A stretch of 64,000 nt of DNA from Utricularia gibba (Eukaryota > Streptophyta > Magnoliopsida > Lamiales > Lentibulariaceae), in assembly GCA_002189035.1 (NCBI GenBank), contig CM007990.1:3596001-3660000 (forward strand), in the 5' to 3' direction. This document shows positions 49,193-64,000 of this stretch, piece by piece. The notes under the pieces were generated by a model. It saw nothing but the letters and a program-made list of their open reading frames with translations. It was not told the origin of the DNA and searched no databases. Made by a program: the position numbers and the translations under genes. The number at the start of each line of letters is the position of its first letter. The first letter of the stretch is position 1.

Positions 49193-50144
49193 AAATGATA
49201 GCAGTTGAAATAAACGAGTTGCAAGAGTGAAGAAGTGCAGAAAATAACAAAGATGCATAGAAAATATGTAGTAAAAGTGGCTTCACTAGGTTTTACACCA
49301 GGGTCTAACTCTAATATTACTCAAGAGAGATCATAGGCTTAAACTCAGTTTTAACATGCTTAAAAGCACACTAAAGGAATAGTAAATAAATTTTTAAACT
49401 TAAAAGCAAACATGAAGGGCTTAAATAGGAACATGTTCATAAGCTAAAATAAGGTCCACAGGGAGTCTCTCGTCCAGAGCAAATTACGAGAAATGTAACA
49501 GAAAGCATAAAAAATGTGGATTGTAATAGTAGTAAGTTCAATACAGAAATGAAAGTGCAGAACAACGAAAATAAAAGTGTCAGGCTGCTTTTGCGGGCTG
49601 TAGATTTGCTAAAAATCGAAGTTCTGGGTGGAAACATAGTCTGGAGATGTAGATCTGAGGATTGCCGGAGCTGTTCGCTGGAAAAACACAGTTCTCCTTG
49701 CTCTTGCTCCTCTCTGTTAACTCCTCATCCTTCCTCTCTCTCCTTCTTCCTATTTCCTTTTTCTCGCTCAAAGTAAGGCTATCTTCATCTTTTCCATGGG
49801 CTTCTAGAAAAAAGATCTCTGTTCCAAATCTTATCTTTTCAAAAGGCGGCTGCTTTCGGCGAAAAGTGGCTTTTTCTCAACTTTTCTGCTCATTTTGACT
49901 TGTCAACATGGAAAATGCATTGTCAATACTAACTCTTACGCTATTAAGATTTAAACATGGAGTAGAGGAAAAATGAGAGTTTTCAACTCAATTGTTTCCA
50001 ATTGACCTTGTTTTCACAATATACACATTTCAACAAACTAAATACACAAAAGTAAACAATTTAACACACTAAACAACATTTAACCCTATTAAACACACCT
50101 AAAAGCATATATAAAAACAGAAAAAGAGAAAAACAGTGTTATCA
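49193..50144 (-). mobile_element. LTR of the second Ty3-like family (copy 2)
   Basis: Starts TGATAACACTG on the - strand at about 50144. It has the CT-rich block (about 49680-49770) in the same relative position as at 32760-32950 and 51400-51540. Open frames at 49437-49898 fall in this block and are not genes. Confidence 0.5.
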
Positions 50145-50509
50145 CATTATCCTACAACGACTTTAGACTTGTCCTATAGTCTAAAACAGAAAAAGAGAAC
50201 AAAGACTATCTAAGACTCAGTCTGTTGAGACAACGAAAAGGTTTATGGTTCGTGCTATCCATCTAATGAGTGAAGATAAGATATAGCAAGTACGGATAAG
50301 AACAATTTCACTCAACGTAGATAATAGATGTTACTCGCATGCTTCAAGTGTTCAAAAATCACATTTGCACTAGTACCAACTTGATCCTAGCAGGCACTAG
50401 CATACTAACACTAACATGTATGAGTGTTACCTTGCAAGACACATAAGACTCATAGCAAAAGTGTGGCTGAAAATGAAAGTGAGGCACACGGATGTACTAA
50501 ATGATAAAC

Positions 50510-51928
50510 GGGAATTTCCTGATATCGTTGAAAATAAAAATAGAAAATCCGTATCAAATAAATTTATAATCCCTAATCTACACAAAATATAAATTTGGAA
50601 AACTTGTATAGTGGATATCGGGGTCGATCACGAAGAGCTTGTGCTTGTTAAGTGTTTTGGTATATGCATAATTTCGGATAACAATAGGTCTTAGTGTAAG
50701 CTCGGACTAACAGTGGTAAACAAGTTCAGTAAACAAGGTAGGTAAGCAATATTAGGTTTCTACGCTAAGATAACAGGTACTGATTTTGACTCAGACTAAT
50801 ACTAGGACGCCTTAAGGATCTGCGGGTGGTGTTATGCTAAGCTTCCTAACTTAATTTATTATCTTCCTACACTCACAACTTCAAATAACCTAAGTCTACC
50901 CAGGTCATTAATCATATTTTTGGCTTAAGCTAGTCCCCAATATCATAACCAACATTGCAATTAGGTCTACCCGCATGCAAGGCATATAGAACTAGGTCTA
51001 CCCGGTTCTACTAGTTCTACCGTGGACTAACACCGACTGATCCTGTCTTGGTTTGTTGGTTTACCTCTAAACCAAGCATCTAAGTTGTAAAACTACTTGC
51101 TCCCCTCCTTAGGTCTACCCATGGTTTGTTAGGAACAAGAGTTAAGGAAGACAACTAAATTTCATCATCAACCTAAACACATACCACCCACTTCTCCTTA
51201 AGACATCCCTAAGACTCTAGCCACTAATGCTTTGGAAATAAAACACGATTTCATTCATATAAGTTGGCCAAAATGGCAGAAACATTGTAAACAAGTAAAA
51301 TGCATAAATTCGAAATGTTCAGAAAACTAGAAAGTAAATAAAGATTGTTCTTCCGCCCGTTAGCTACTGTTCACCGCCCGGAACAGTAGCACTAGACTGG
51401 GCTCCGGTGCTATTCTTGGTGATGAAGGCCTCCCTTTCCCCTTCTGGTTGGTGTTTTTCCCGTTGGGGAAGAAGACTCCCTTGCATTCCCCCTCTCTGTG
51501 TTCTTCGCTCTCTCTCCCCTTTTTTCGAATTAATTTCCTTTTCTTTTGCTTCACTCCATTGCACTGTTTCTGACTTCCAGTACTGTTCCTGACTGCCAGT
51601 ACTGCTCCTGGCTTGAACTTGCAGACTACGGTGGCAGCAGAACAATGCTCTTTGTCCTTCCCCAGATTTTGCGCCCTTCTTTGCTTGTTTTACACGCTTG
51701 CCAGTCTGATTTTCGGCTCATCTCCCTGCTGAACTTACTGAAACATCAGTAACAAGAGTTGTGGACTAAATCAAAGGATTTAGTCCACTTTTCAACATAA
51801 TCACATAGGATTAACATAAACATCACTAAATCATTAAAAACCATATTTATCTAACTCAAACCACAATAAAATATAGCTATTTTGTGTTATAAATTTCAGG
51901 AAAAATGTGTGTTATCACTAAACAAGAG
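50510..51928 (-). mobile_element. LTR of the second Ty3-like family (copy 3)
   Basis: Starts TGATAACACACATTTTTCC on the - strand at about 51928. It shares GGATTTAGTCCAC (about 51775), a CT-rich block (about 51420-51540) and the end block with CGTATCAAATAAATTTATA (about 50550) with 32390-33287. A region at about 50640-51230 is absent from copy 1. Confidence 0.55.
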
Positions 51929-52239
51929 TATATTAACTTGAGAACTCTTCCACTACGACTTAGTCACATTCCGTTATATCATTTGTAAAATATCATGGAT
52001 TTGTAAAATATCATTTGCTTTATGATCAATCATGCGATAGTGATTTCTTAGAGATGTATCTCTAAATGTTTTAATGCGGATGATGTTTCTCTATCCATTA
52101 TAAAAAAACAAAAATATTGATGTAGATGGTAATAATTATATTTTTGACAGTCACAATCCAATGAAAATTATTCCTAGGAAACATAGTTCATTTATATTTT
52201 CCTTTTCATCATCATCTTACAATTATGTTGATTAAATTA

Positions 52240-52535
52240 AATTGTATAATCATATCTGAATTGTTGAGTGTGTTGATGATGATAACTTTGATATTTTGGA
52301 TTGGTAGAAGACAAAGTCTACTACTTATCTAATATTGACTAGAATGGCCAAAGATATGCTAAGACCTTCAATGTCTACAATGGAATATGAAAGTGCTTTT
52401 AGTGCAAGTGGGTGAGTCCTTAATCCCAGATGATCAGAATTGAACATAGAAACCTTAAAAGCATGCATTTTTCTAAAAGATTGGCTGGAAACAATTAAAG
52501 GTTGTCATTGAGTTCGAGTAAGGATGAAGTTGAAA
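52240..52535 (+). pseudogene. hAT transposase C-terminal dimerisation fragment
   Basis: On + the frame reads FDILDW...TYLILTRMAKDML, STMEYESAFSASG, VLNPR, then LKACIFLKDWLE. This is the hATC dimerisation domain (D.l.WW, P.s...ERvFS..g, l.p.t...l.c...W). Stops replace W (DW*KT), G-R and one further codon. It is inverted relative to the hAT piece at 47100-48330. Confidence 0.8.
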
Positions 52536-53739
52536 ACTCATAAACATTTTTTGATTTAACAAAATGATTATTTGTAATGGAATTTTTTATTTGCATCATT
52601 ATTTATGCTTTGGTTAAAAAGTGTGTTCGGATGACAAGTATTTTTCAAATAAGTTTCTAAATACAGTACAAATACATTCGAGGAAATAAACTAAATTGTA
52701 TTCAAGAATTGGTAGACACTCTTGCCATATGTTAAAGAAGTATAGAAATAGTCTAGGACGCCCTTATGAGAATCTAGAAAATCCTCTAAAGAACGATATG
52801 TATCCGAGACACCCACAATGTCTCAAGCGATTTGCATTACGTTTTGATCAAGTGCGTTTTTTTTAAATATGTAATGTCATTAGAATCTTAGTTGTTATTT
52901 TGACCAAGTATATTATTTTATTTTAATTTTTTGTTAATCAAACCTTAGATGTTTTTTTGATCAAGTGAATTTTTATTCTAAATTTATACTACGTGTCATT
53001 TAATCATTTGAAATATTTTGAATCGAGTTCTTATTTGTTTTATATTTCACTTATCTAAACAGCAATAACCTTGAAAAACTATAAACTAAATAACAGTAAT
53101 CTTAACAACTGCAAACTCAAAGATAAAGTCAACAACCGAGGTATCTGAAATATTACATAATTGTTTAAAACAATGTTGACTTGAATATGACTCTAAATAT
53201 TCACAAGGCATGCATAGTAATCCAACAAAGGATGCTCGTCAAGTATTAGAGATTGACCTAATCGGAAGTCATTGACAAAGCTCAGAACGTCATGAGCATG
53301 AAGTAACATATAATATTTAGTGACATATCCTCCCTATTATTGTGCACATAATGAGCTAGAAAAATAGCAATGTTTTCCTGAAAAATGCAGGTTTAGTTGC
53401 GATATATAACATGGTTCACATTCATTGCAAATAGAAAAAAATGACTCACTGGATTTCTCATTGACTTCTAAATTGAATCTTCAATCAAGAGAGTATTGTG
53501 ACGATCATACCTTCTATTCAACTCATTGTTTCCAGTTAATATATGCCTCAACTCCTTCAAAAAGACCGTGTTGTTAAGATTGGTGTAAACACATACACTT
53601 GTTTCCATATTCATTGATTGATCCCATACGAAAATTAGTATGTCGAACAATGATAATGGAAAGATCTATCGAGTGATTGCCTGTAATTAATTCCTACAAA
53701 GGGACATCCTTCATAGTTGTACATCCCTCCTTGATTATG
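52536..53739. other. Unassigned AT-rich DNA
   Basis: No gene recognised. The open frame at 53468-53650 (-) has no domain. Confidence 0.35.
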
Positions 53740-54914
53740 TGTTAAGTGTGATTTTAGTATCACATTTTATATCATTTTTTAGACTTAATTGTCATTATAA
53801 TTATCTAATTATAAATCTATAATATAAGTTTTAAGTTTTATTAATACAATTTATCTAATGTTTTTAGTTTTGTTTTATTTAAGTTTTATAAGAGTCGAAC
53901 ACATGGCAGAAAAAACAGAAAAGAGAGAGCACAAAGTGACAAATTGGATCTTCCCGAATGACATTCTCCTTAATTTCCAAAAGAATAGAGATATCTACTG
54001 ATGAGTCTTGGCATGCAGGACATAAAAGGTCCCTTATAAGACACTAGAGACCACTACAGAATTAAGAGGGGAGCCTTTTGTGAAATTGAGTTTTAGGTTA
54101 GACTTATTTTATCTGTTTATAGGATTTTCCTATACCTTCTTACTAATTCCATTTTCAATTTCTTGCTTTGTATGGCTGTTCACAATTAAAAACCTTTGTT
54201 TCTCGGTTGGAAGACTTTCACCTCTACATTAGTTGATCTCCACTTTTTCTTTGAATTTGATCGGGTTTTATATATCTCCACATAAACAATTTGCAATCTT
54301 TTTGTAATGACCATTTATTCAAGATTTATGTTTGACCACTAGCTATGAATTTTGAAGAGGGGTAAGATGGAAAGCACCAACTCATATACTTTTTATTTGA
54401 GGAAGATAATGTTGTGTTTATGATCATACTTCAGGTTAAATGGACAGCTAGTAACCTCGTATATGGATACATTTGTTTATAGACAACACTCGTACACATG
54501 CGCACAATTTGATCATGAGGGTAATGATGGCTTGACCTCTTATCTTCCCATTTGTTCAAGAGGAGCAACATCGAGCAATTCTTGTGCTTCCTTGCAAGAG
54601 AATGTAGGCAATTTCATATTTTCATAATCAAATATTCAAGAGTAGAAAGAAGAGGGGAGATACAACGAACGTAGCTAGGTAGAATTTAGATACTAGAAAC
54701 AATTCTTTTATTTAACATTTATTATTAAGTTCACTTCTATAGTTTGTCTTATATTTTTTTACAAACTCATTTACAAAATCATGACAGTTTGAATTTGGTT
54801 CAAACCTCACCATTCTCTCAAAAATCCACTCATTGTGATCGAAACTCATACTATATTTTTTGTGTTTTACGTTCTAAAAATATTTGAAAATTTATTGTGG
54901 AATGACATGCATTA
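53740..54914 (+). mobile_element. Ty3-like LTR, nearly full length
   Basis: Starts TGTTAAGTGTGATTTTAG and ends near GACATGCATTA at about 54911-54914. It shares its 3' half with 44215-44873. A possible imperfect target-site duplication (TTATG / TTATT) flanks it; weak evidence. Confidence 0.65.
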
Positions 54915-55077
54915 TTTTGATAAAATGCATTGATTTCTTCACAAGCATTTCATGAATCCTAGGTCCTAAATCAATATGAGATGGAATGGAACTTGAGATT
55001 CCTTGATATCTTTATGTTAGTAGGGCTTGAAGACCAAACTTCAATGTATCACTCATTGCCAAAAGTTGCACCAAGGC

Positions 55078-55614
55078 TTAATTGTCTACTGTATTGATCG
55101 TTTTTGCAGTTCCAATATTTCCTCTAGGTGGCCTAAATGAGTGCTCATACCAATTCTTTGAGTAGGAGTTTGCTACCATTTGTTCAATCAATCTACAAGT
55201 ATCACCACTCTGGTGGTTGCCAAGTAATGACCCATTACAAGTGGCATCTATCTGTTCTCTAATCATTGGGGTCAATCTTTCATTAAAGTGATGTAAAATT
55301 TGACATTCAATGAGTCCATGCTGCAAGTATGAATTGCAAATTTGATTGAAGCGATTGTAATACTCCTGTAAATTTTCTCCTTCATTTTGCATCATGATCT
55401 TCAAAGCTCTTCTTCCAAATGAAACTCTTCCTAGTGGTGCATAAAGATCCAAACATTTTTCAATCATTTGTTCCCATGTAGTGATAGAAGATGGAAGAAG
55501 CCCATAACAGCACTCCATTGCTCCTTTGGGACACATGGATGCACAAGCTATGTGCAACTCTTCAAGATGATGATAAAGAGTCATCATTTTCCCTTCTAGA
55601 AAATCAAGGAGCAT
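55078..55614 (-). pseudogene. Ty3-type retrotransposon gag fragment of the element with LTR 56086-59410
   Basis: A 178-codon open frame on the - strand. SSITTWEQMIEKCLDLYAPL, ENLQEYYNRFNQICNSYLQH and HFNERLTPMIREQIDATCNG match the retrotransposon gag domain of Athila-like elements (sW..m...Fl..ffp.., eslyeyw.Rfk.l...cphH, Fy.GL......ld....G). It lies about 470 bp downstream of the primer binding site on the same strand, as expected. The frame ends at 55078 and pol is not found. Confidence 0.8.
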
Positions 55615-56066
55615 CTAGAACAAGTATAAATGTAGTTCATAGCCTTGTCTTCTTTACCATCAAAGATGATGGATAATGAGAGGTTAGAATGATTTGCAAT
55701 GATTTCATTCTTAATGGTTCGTAATGCTAGTTAACGGGAGGTAACACATGAAAATTTCTTTGATGTTGTTCTCCTTGGGTCTTAAGTAATATGGGTACTA
55801 CAATAGGTACATGTGTTGCCATGATCTCTCTAGTAGTTGAACATGAAATCTTCTCCTTCTTTATGGCAAGAAAGATTCGTTCAATCTCTTGTCTCACAAG
55901 ATACAAGATGTCTCATAAAGATCTAAAACTCGGATGAAACCTTGATCGATCTGGTGGCATAAAAAAAGAAAACCGAGCAGAAAAAGAAACCACAAGAAAA
56001 AGAAAAAAAAAATAGGGAAAAAAAAAAATAACACACAACACCAAATGCAGGAATAATCAACTTCCA

Positions 56067-56079
56067 GACAATGGCACCA
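56067..56079 (-). other. Primer binding site, degenerate, tRNA-Asp type
   Basis: On the - strand TGGTGCCATTGTC follows the LTR end after a few bases. It resembles TGGCGCCGTTGCC, complementary to the 3' end of plant tRNA-Asp, used by Athila-like and related Ty3 elements. Two or three bases differ. Confidence 0.65.
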
Positions 56080-56251
56080 AAAAGTTGATGCATGTCATTC
56101 CATAAGAAATTCTATAAGAATTTAAAATGTAAAACAAAGGTTTAATAGGAGCATTGATCAAAGAGAGTTGATTTTCAAGAGAAATATAAAGTTTAAATTG
56201 ATTACAAACTGTAATGACGTTGTAAACAAGGTTGTGAAGGTAAATAGCAAA

Positions 56252-58276
<2,025 letters not shown>

Positions 58277-59410
58277 AAATAGCAAAAGATACATAAATGG
58301 TGAAACTTAAGTAAAAAAAAAAGTAAAATAAACATCACAAACAAACTTAATGATAAACCATAAGTAGAAGAATTGTTCATGAGATATGGAATCATTTTCA
58401 ACTATATTCGTTATATCTTTACTCCTCTTTGCTTTTTTTAGTACTCAATTATAATAACAAGAAATTGTCTACATTCTCTTATACTCATTTACAAGAAAGC
58501 ACAAGAATTGTCTCATGTCGCACCCCCTTATTCGAATGGAAAGATAAAAGGTCTAGATGTCAATTATCTTCACGATCAAAATACGTGCGTGTGCAGAATG
58601 TTGCCAATGATTCAATGTTCTAAATATGAAGTTACTATCTATCCATTGCTGTGAGGTATGTTCACAAGTAAAACATTGTCTTCCTTAATCCAAAATAGTG
58701 TGAGTTAGTGGTTTTTACCTTACTCCTCTTCAAAACGTGTGAGCAATGATCACCTCTTCTTAAATCTTGACAAGGGAGTTGTTATCGAAAGACTTTATTG
58801 TAATCACATGGAGACATGTGAAACCTAATTGAATTAAAAAAGAAGTGAAGAATTATTCATGAAACGTAGTACGAGAAGTCTTCCAACCCAAAAATGAAGA
58901 CTTGAATCATGAACAGTTATGCAAAACATAAAACTTAAGGATAAAATAAAAAGTAGCTAGAAAGTTCTCTTGAGAGATACGAATTCAAAATCTAAACTAA
59001 AAACTAGAAAGACAAATCTATTATTGTTTACACTTGCTAGCCCCATAAACTTTGCTGCTACGTTTACGTGCCTTTCAAGAAACCTTACTATTGCTCTAAT
59101 ACTAAAACTCAATATTTTCTCATCTTTAATATCATACATAATTCCAGAAATCATGGAAGATATTTTTTTGAAGAGGATCTTTGTTGTTACCTTCTATTTC
59201 CTTGTTTTTCAACCATCTGCCATGTGTACCTCTCTAACAATACACTCAAAAACAACCAAATTCAATAAAAGATTAAATAAAACATAATAATAAAAATGAT
59301 TACCCTAGTATAAGTAAACCTAGAACTTATTTTGTAAACTTTTAATTGATAACTTTAATCACATTGAAATAAAAAAAATATAAAATATGATAATAAAATA
59401 ACACTTAACA

Positions 59411-61289
59411 ATGGGCAAGCTAATGTTTGATGTAGGTTGTGGATTCACTTGTTTCTCTGCAGTGTGGAAGTGATGTGATGTGTTTGGCCATTGGAGCTGG
59501 TAGTCATTGAAGTACAATCTCAAGTCACAAATTCTAACATTTTTCTAAAGTGTTTCTTTGTTTAGGGTTAGATTAAAAAATAACTATTGTGCAATTATTA
59601 TAGATAAATTTACCAAGTTAGTTATGGGGAAAAGACGAATTTATCATGTATGTTTCATGATTTGGAGAATTATGTAATATGTATTTGATAATAGTTAATT
59701 TCACTACAAATCAATTTTATGTTATAGTTTATATCATTTTTTATTATAGGAATATATCTATGCATCCCTAATATTAAACCTGCTAAAATCCCTAATGATA
59801 ATTTCTTCTTCATTCAATACTTTATATCACCATACTATTCAAACATTAGTCAAACAATTTCTTTTCATCATTAAAAATCTCTTCTCTTGATGTTGGATGA
59901 TTTCTAAAGTGCATATGTTTTTTCTTCTACTTGTCCTTATTTTCTAATTGATGTTGTTTATATTGATAAATATTTTTTCTTTATAAAAATATATCCTCTT
60001 ATTTATGGATGAGTTTCTCACTCATTTTTAAGTTTTGCAAAGGTGAGGAGGAGAGTTGTTTTGCAAAAGTGGAAGAATGGTGAGTATGGTTGCTCTCTAG
60101 CCAAAGCAATGGATGTATGACTTAGCAAATTTTTGAGTTTTTAGGTTATGATACCTAAGGTGAATGAATGTGATTTAAAAGTGGTTTAGAGTCTGAGTCA
60201 AGGTAAGAGGGATGATTACTTTTGAAGCTTTGTTTTGAAACTGATTTCTAAAAATTTATGCGACTGTAATGTTGGTACTTGATTTTCATTATTTTTTATG
60301 TGATTTCGAATGTGTGTTTATTGTAGTTTTTTGTATCTCTTTCTGAAACTACTTCCATTGCATGAAAATTCTAACAAAGGAGTAGGTTATGATGTATTTA
60401 CCGAAATTATTATGTTTTGTGTTATCTCATAAAATTGTTTTCAAGTCCCAAAAGTATGGCTATTTTTGCTAAGGATAGCCACTCCTAATAGCTTTTAGAT
60501 AGTGTGTGTATGTTGTAACTTGTGCAATTTGTATATCTATATATTATATAATAAACAAGTTAGGAAAAAATAATAGAGGTATGAACACATATTTCCAACA
60601 ACATGATTGTACCACGGGTGTGACGGCTAATATTTCAGGCATTTCTAAGATACCACAGATAAGTGGAAGGCCAAAAAATATGAAAGTGAAGCAAAAAAGA
60701 TATAATGTTATGTATAAATTGAGTTTGTGATTCTGTTGTCAGAGGTAGCTTGATCATGGAACCATGTATACTAACACCTTATATCTTACCTATCATAGTC
60801 TGATAGCAATACCACGGCTAGATGGTATGAAAAGTGTGAAAAGATAGTTATAAGAACTTACAATGTGTTTTAAGTTTTTTTCATAAACTCTTTGTATTCT
60901 TTCTTTCTATGTTTTTATGATTTTGACTTGTTTTAAAACTCAAAAGCATGAACATTTTTTTCTTTATTTCAGGGGATGTCGAGAGCTAGTAGAGATCCGA
61001 TGATCAATCAAATTTTTCCAAATCATATAGATGTATGTGTAATAGCACAGCTTGTTTGCTAGGTGTGGTTGAGTATGATATATCGATATACAATGTATAT
61101 TATGTTTCGAACTTATGTGCTTATGAACTACATTAGACACAAAGTACTTGGATAGAATCTTATGTCCTATTTACTTACGTATTTACTATCTTGATGTCAA
61201 TAAATCATGTTAAGAAAGACATCTTGAGTTCTAATTTTTTGTTAGGACTGAGTGGTCCCGACTCATTTTCCCAGAACCTGAAAGTGGAT
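59411..61289. other. Unit 2 flank, no gene recognised
   Basis: 59411-60020 matches 19774-20410. The rest is AT-rich with short open frames (for example 60506-60730) lacking any domain. Confidence 0.4.
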
Positions 61290-61339
61290 CATAACAGATT
61301 AGATGATATATGTTTGACATTTTGGTATAGCATTTATCA

Positions 61340-61633
61340 ATGAATAATGTCTCCAGTGCATCTGATGATTTAGTTGATTGCATAATAAATTTTGAGAACG
61401 GCAAACATCCTATTGAATTATCTATTTTATATGACAATGAAAAAGATTGTGTAAATAGTTTACAAGACTCAAATTACAAGAGAAATATCAATAAAAGTTT
61501 TGAAACAAATATTAATTACAATGAACTTACAATTATAGAGGCACAAGTGCAAATTGAGTGTCTTGAGTTTGAAAATGGTGTTGATAATGTTATACTCACT
61601 ATTAATGGTGAGGAACTAACATTTTTTGGTTAG
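61340..61633 (+). pseudogene. Unrecognised ORF shared by both duplication units
   Basis: A 97-codon acidic frame (MNNVSSASDDLVDCIINFE...). Its counterpart at about 22385-22640 in unit 1 keeps DDLVDCVISFENGKH and ENDVDDFTLTINDKK-like segments but is broken by indels and stops. No domain is recognised. It is probably a piece of an older gene or transposon ORF present before the duplication. I cannot tell whether this copy is expressed. Confidence 0.4.
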
Positions 61634-61922
61634 GATGACAGCGATAAATATCATCAAACGGAAAAAGAAGCAGCAAAGAAAAAAAGAAGTGTGTAAATAT
61701 TGCTAGTGAGAATCCTAATCTATACATACGAATGAAATTTCGATCGAAAGAGGCAAAAGTAGTGATAAAGGCTCATTACTTTAGATGAGAAATGTCTATT
61801 TCCCTTTCTAAATATGACGAACGTATACTTTTGGTAAAAGGTTGTTCTTGGCAGGGGGATAGCAACAACTTTGCATAAAGGTCCATGAAAATTAAGAATA
61901 TTGCATAAATAATCTAATGAAT

Positions 61923-63139
61923 GTGGGTCTTGGATGTTAACAAATCTAGGTTAGCCAAGACATTTGCGATAAAATTAAGAGAGAATATGAGGTTAAAGAG
62001 AACAGATTTTTGAAATATAATAGGACAGAATCTTGACATTTTGATTTCAATGGATCAAGCTTATCAAGTTAGAGAGATTGCACAAAATATCATATGACAT
62101 GATGTGGAACAATATGCATTGCTTTCAAGGTATATAAAGAATCGAAAAGGCAAAATGAGGTGACCTGTGTGTTACTTATTAATCATTTTGGCAAGGTTTA
62201 TGACACTGGAGATGTTGGCACAATTGTAGAATCATTTCCCAATGAACAATTACTTTCAAGTAAGATTATAAACTGGGAATGAGGTTTTACTCTTATTGTT
62301 AATTTTATTTTAGGAGAAATTGTAAAAGTTAGAAATGTATGCCATGAAAGGAGCATGTTTTTGAATGATAACGAATGTCATATTTGGGATGATTCATATT
62401 GGTGAAGGAGATGGAGTTTAGTAAATTAGTTACTATATTGCAGTACTCCATGTGTTTCATTTCCTTTAATGTTATACGAATTAGCAGAAGCTCTACGATA
62501 CTTCTAACATTTATGAGTCACATGATCAATACTGCTTACTAATGCAAGAAGATTGCAGTGGAATTGTATCTATTTTGGTGAATGTTTTGGCATGAGGTGT
62601 TGTATCATGAAGCATGAAGATATTGATGTTTTTCTACTTGTCAAAACTAAAAGAATCAATAACCTTATGGAGTGTTTGATGTGCGCTCTATGTTAGATTG
62701 ACTGCCAAAACATAATGATTTAGGTTTATTGAATTGTTTGCCAAAACATAACAAATTTTGTCACTTGGGATGACATTCATACCTAATTTTTTTTTCAAAT
62801 TTCGGTTTTACTTAGCTAAGTTCTATGTTTACTAGTTCTTTTGTTGATTCATGCCAAGACTACAAATGTAGCTCGAGCGTTGCACAGAAGGAGACAAGAG
62901 CAAACACCACAACAACTGTCTGAACACTAGACATATCAACCCCTATCTAGACATCAAACAGAGCTAGTCTTTCACAAACTAGGGGGATGTTGCACTCATC
63001 CCAAATGTAGGACACTGAGAGAGATTAAACTTTTGGAGATTATGTATTTTGGCTCTTTAGAGAGGGATACGATGCAGAAGAAGGAATCCAATGCTGAAAT
63101 ATCTAGTTGAGCATAATGCATTTTGACAAGATACACTTG
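61923..63139. other. Unassigned DNA right of the duplication
   Basis: AT-rich, with several short frames broken by stops. No domain recognised. Confidence 0.35.
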
Positions 63140-63357
63140 AATTATGTATTGTTCATCATTGTTGTGCCTTGTTTGAGCAGAAGAAGGTATCATGACTTTG
63201 GGATATATATTGTTCATCATTGTTGTGACTTGTTTGAGCATAAGAAGATATCATGACTTTGGGATATATATTGCTCATCATTGTTGTGCCTTGTTTGAGC
63301 ATAAGAAGGTGTCATGACTTTGGGATATATATTGCTCATCATTGTTGTGCCTTATTT
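63140..63357. repeat. 61-bp tandem repeat, about 3.5 units
   Basis: The word TTCATCATTGTTGTG (or CTCATC...) recurs at exact 61-bp spacing (about 63152, 63213, 63274, 63335), with TTTGAGCA.AAGAAG and ATCATGACTTTGGGATATAT between. The last unit is partial. Confidence 0.93.
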
Positions 63358-64000
63358 GACACTATGTAAGGATTAAAAGCCACAAGTTTGATAATAAACA
63401 CTATAAAGAACGGGACTAGATGTGATAAAAACCATGATAATAGGAATATAAGAGAAATAATAATTTGTATCTCAATATGCTAAAATCAAGCTATGCCATG
63501 CCACCCATCAAAAATTAAGTTACCTGAAGATTTTGGCAGTGGAAAGTCCATTTAAATCTCATTTTATATTAAATAATATATGCCACTAATCATAGGCTAG
63601 ATAATTAATATCATGTGGTATGATATTTGGAATATATTGTTATATAAATCTTGAGTCATAGTCTAAAAAATAATATTATAATTTACTAAAAACGTTAGTT
63701 AGTTGTTCCTTAAACTTATTTTTTTGTCAATTAATGGATTGTTCGTCTTCAATATTTCAAAACAATTCTATTTTGGTAATATTTCATAAAATATTATCTA
63801 TTTTTAACTTTTCATAAAAAAATATTTAAATTATCGATATATGAATGTAATTATAAAAGTGTTTGGATTACGAATCATTATTTGAATAGCATATTGTGTG
63901 AAACACGTATAACTTTTTTAAAAAAATCTTATTAAACCATTATCCTAAACGAGTCATTATGCTAAAGGAGTAATTATTTAAAGTCCACGTTTCCATTAAA
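63358..64000. other. AT-rich stretch without a gene
   Basis: No feature recognised up to the window end. Confidence 0.5.

Overview
The window reads as nuclear DNA of a flowering plant. It is AT-rich and intron-bearing, with three recognisable plant genes in its first 19 kb and about 40 kb of nested, mostly dead transposable elements after them. I cannot name the species from sequence alone.

Layout. (1) 0.5-6.5 kb: a decayed Mutator-like element (MULE) carrying a MURA-type transposase on + and a convergent plant mobile domain (PMD) gene on -. Clusters of short palindromes lie near both ends, and about 200 bp direct repeats flank it. (2) 6.8-8.2 kb: an intronless type II membrane protein gene of unknown function (-). 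(3) 11.2-14.4 kb: an eight-exon gene for a three-CRM-domain organellar group II intron splicing factor, CFM3-like (-), with one GC-AG intron. (4) 16.7-18.4 kb: an intact two-exon family GT61 glycosyltransferase gene (-). (5) 18.4-64 kb: transposon-rich DNA holding a second, broken GT61 copy at 40.8-42.4 kb.

The main structural result is a direct segmental duplication. About 16.4-28.9 kb (unit 1) matches about 40.6-61.9 kb (unit 2) once insertions are subtracted. Unit 1 was split by a Ty1/copia element (22796-28772, TSD AGAGT) that itself holds an LTR-only insertion with TSD TCAGG. Unit 2 was split by roughly 16 kb of LTR elements, a copia fragment, hAT pieces and a 2-kb MULE with 211-bp inverted repeats and a 10-bp TSD. 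Each unit shows the other's pre-insertion state, so insertion borders can be read to the base or nearly so.

No rRNA, tRNA or CRISPR array was found. The host genes probably act separately: one in organelle RNA splicing, one in Golgi polysaccharide or glycoprotein synthesis, one unknown. Apart from those three genes nearly every ORF in the window is a transposon relic or a shadow.
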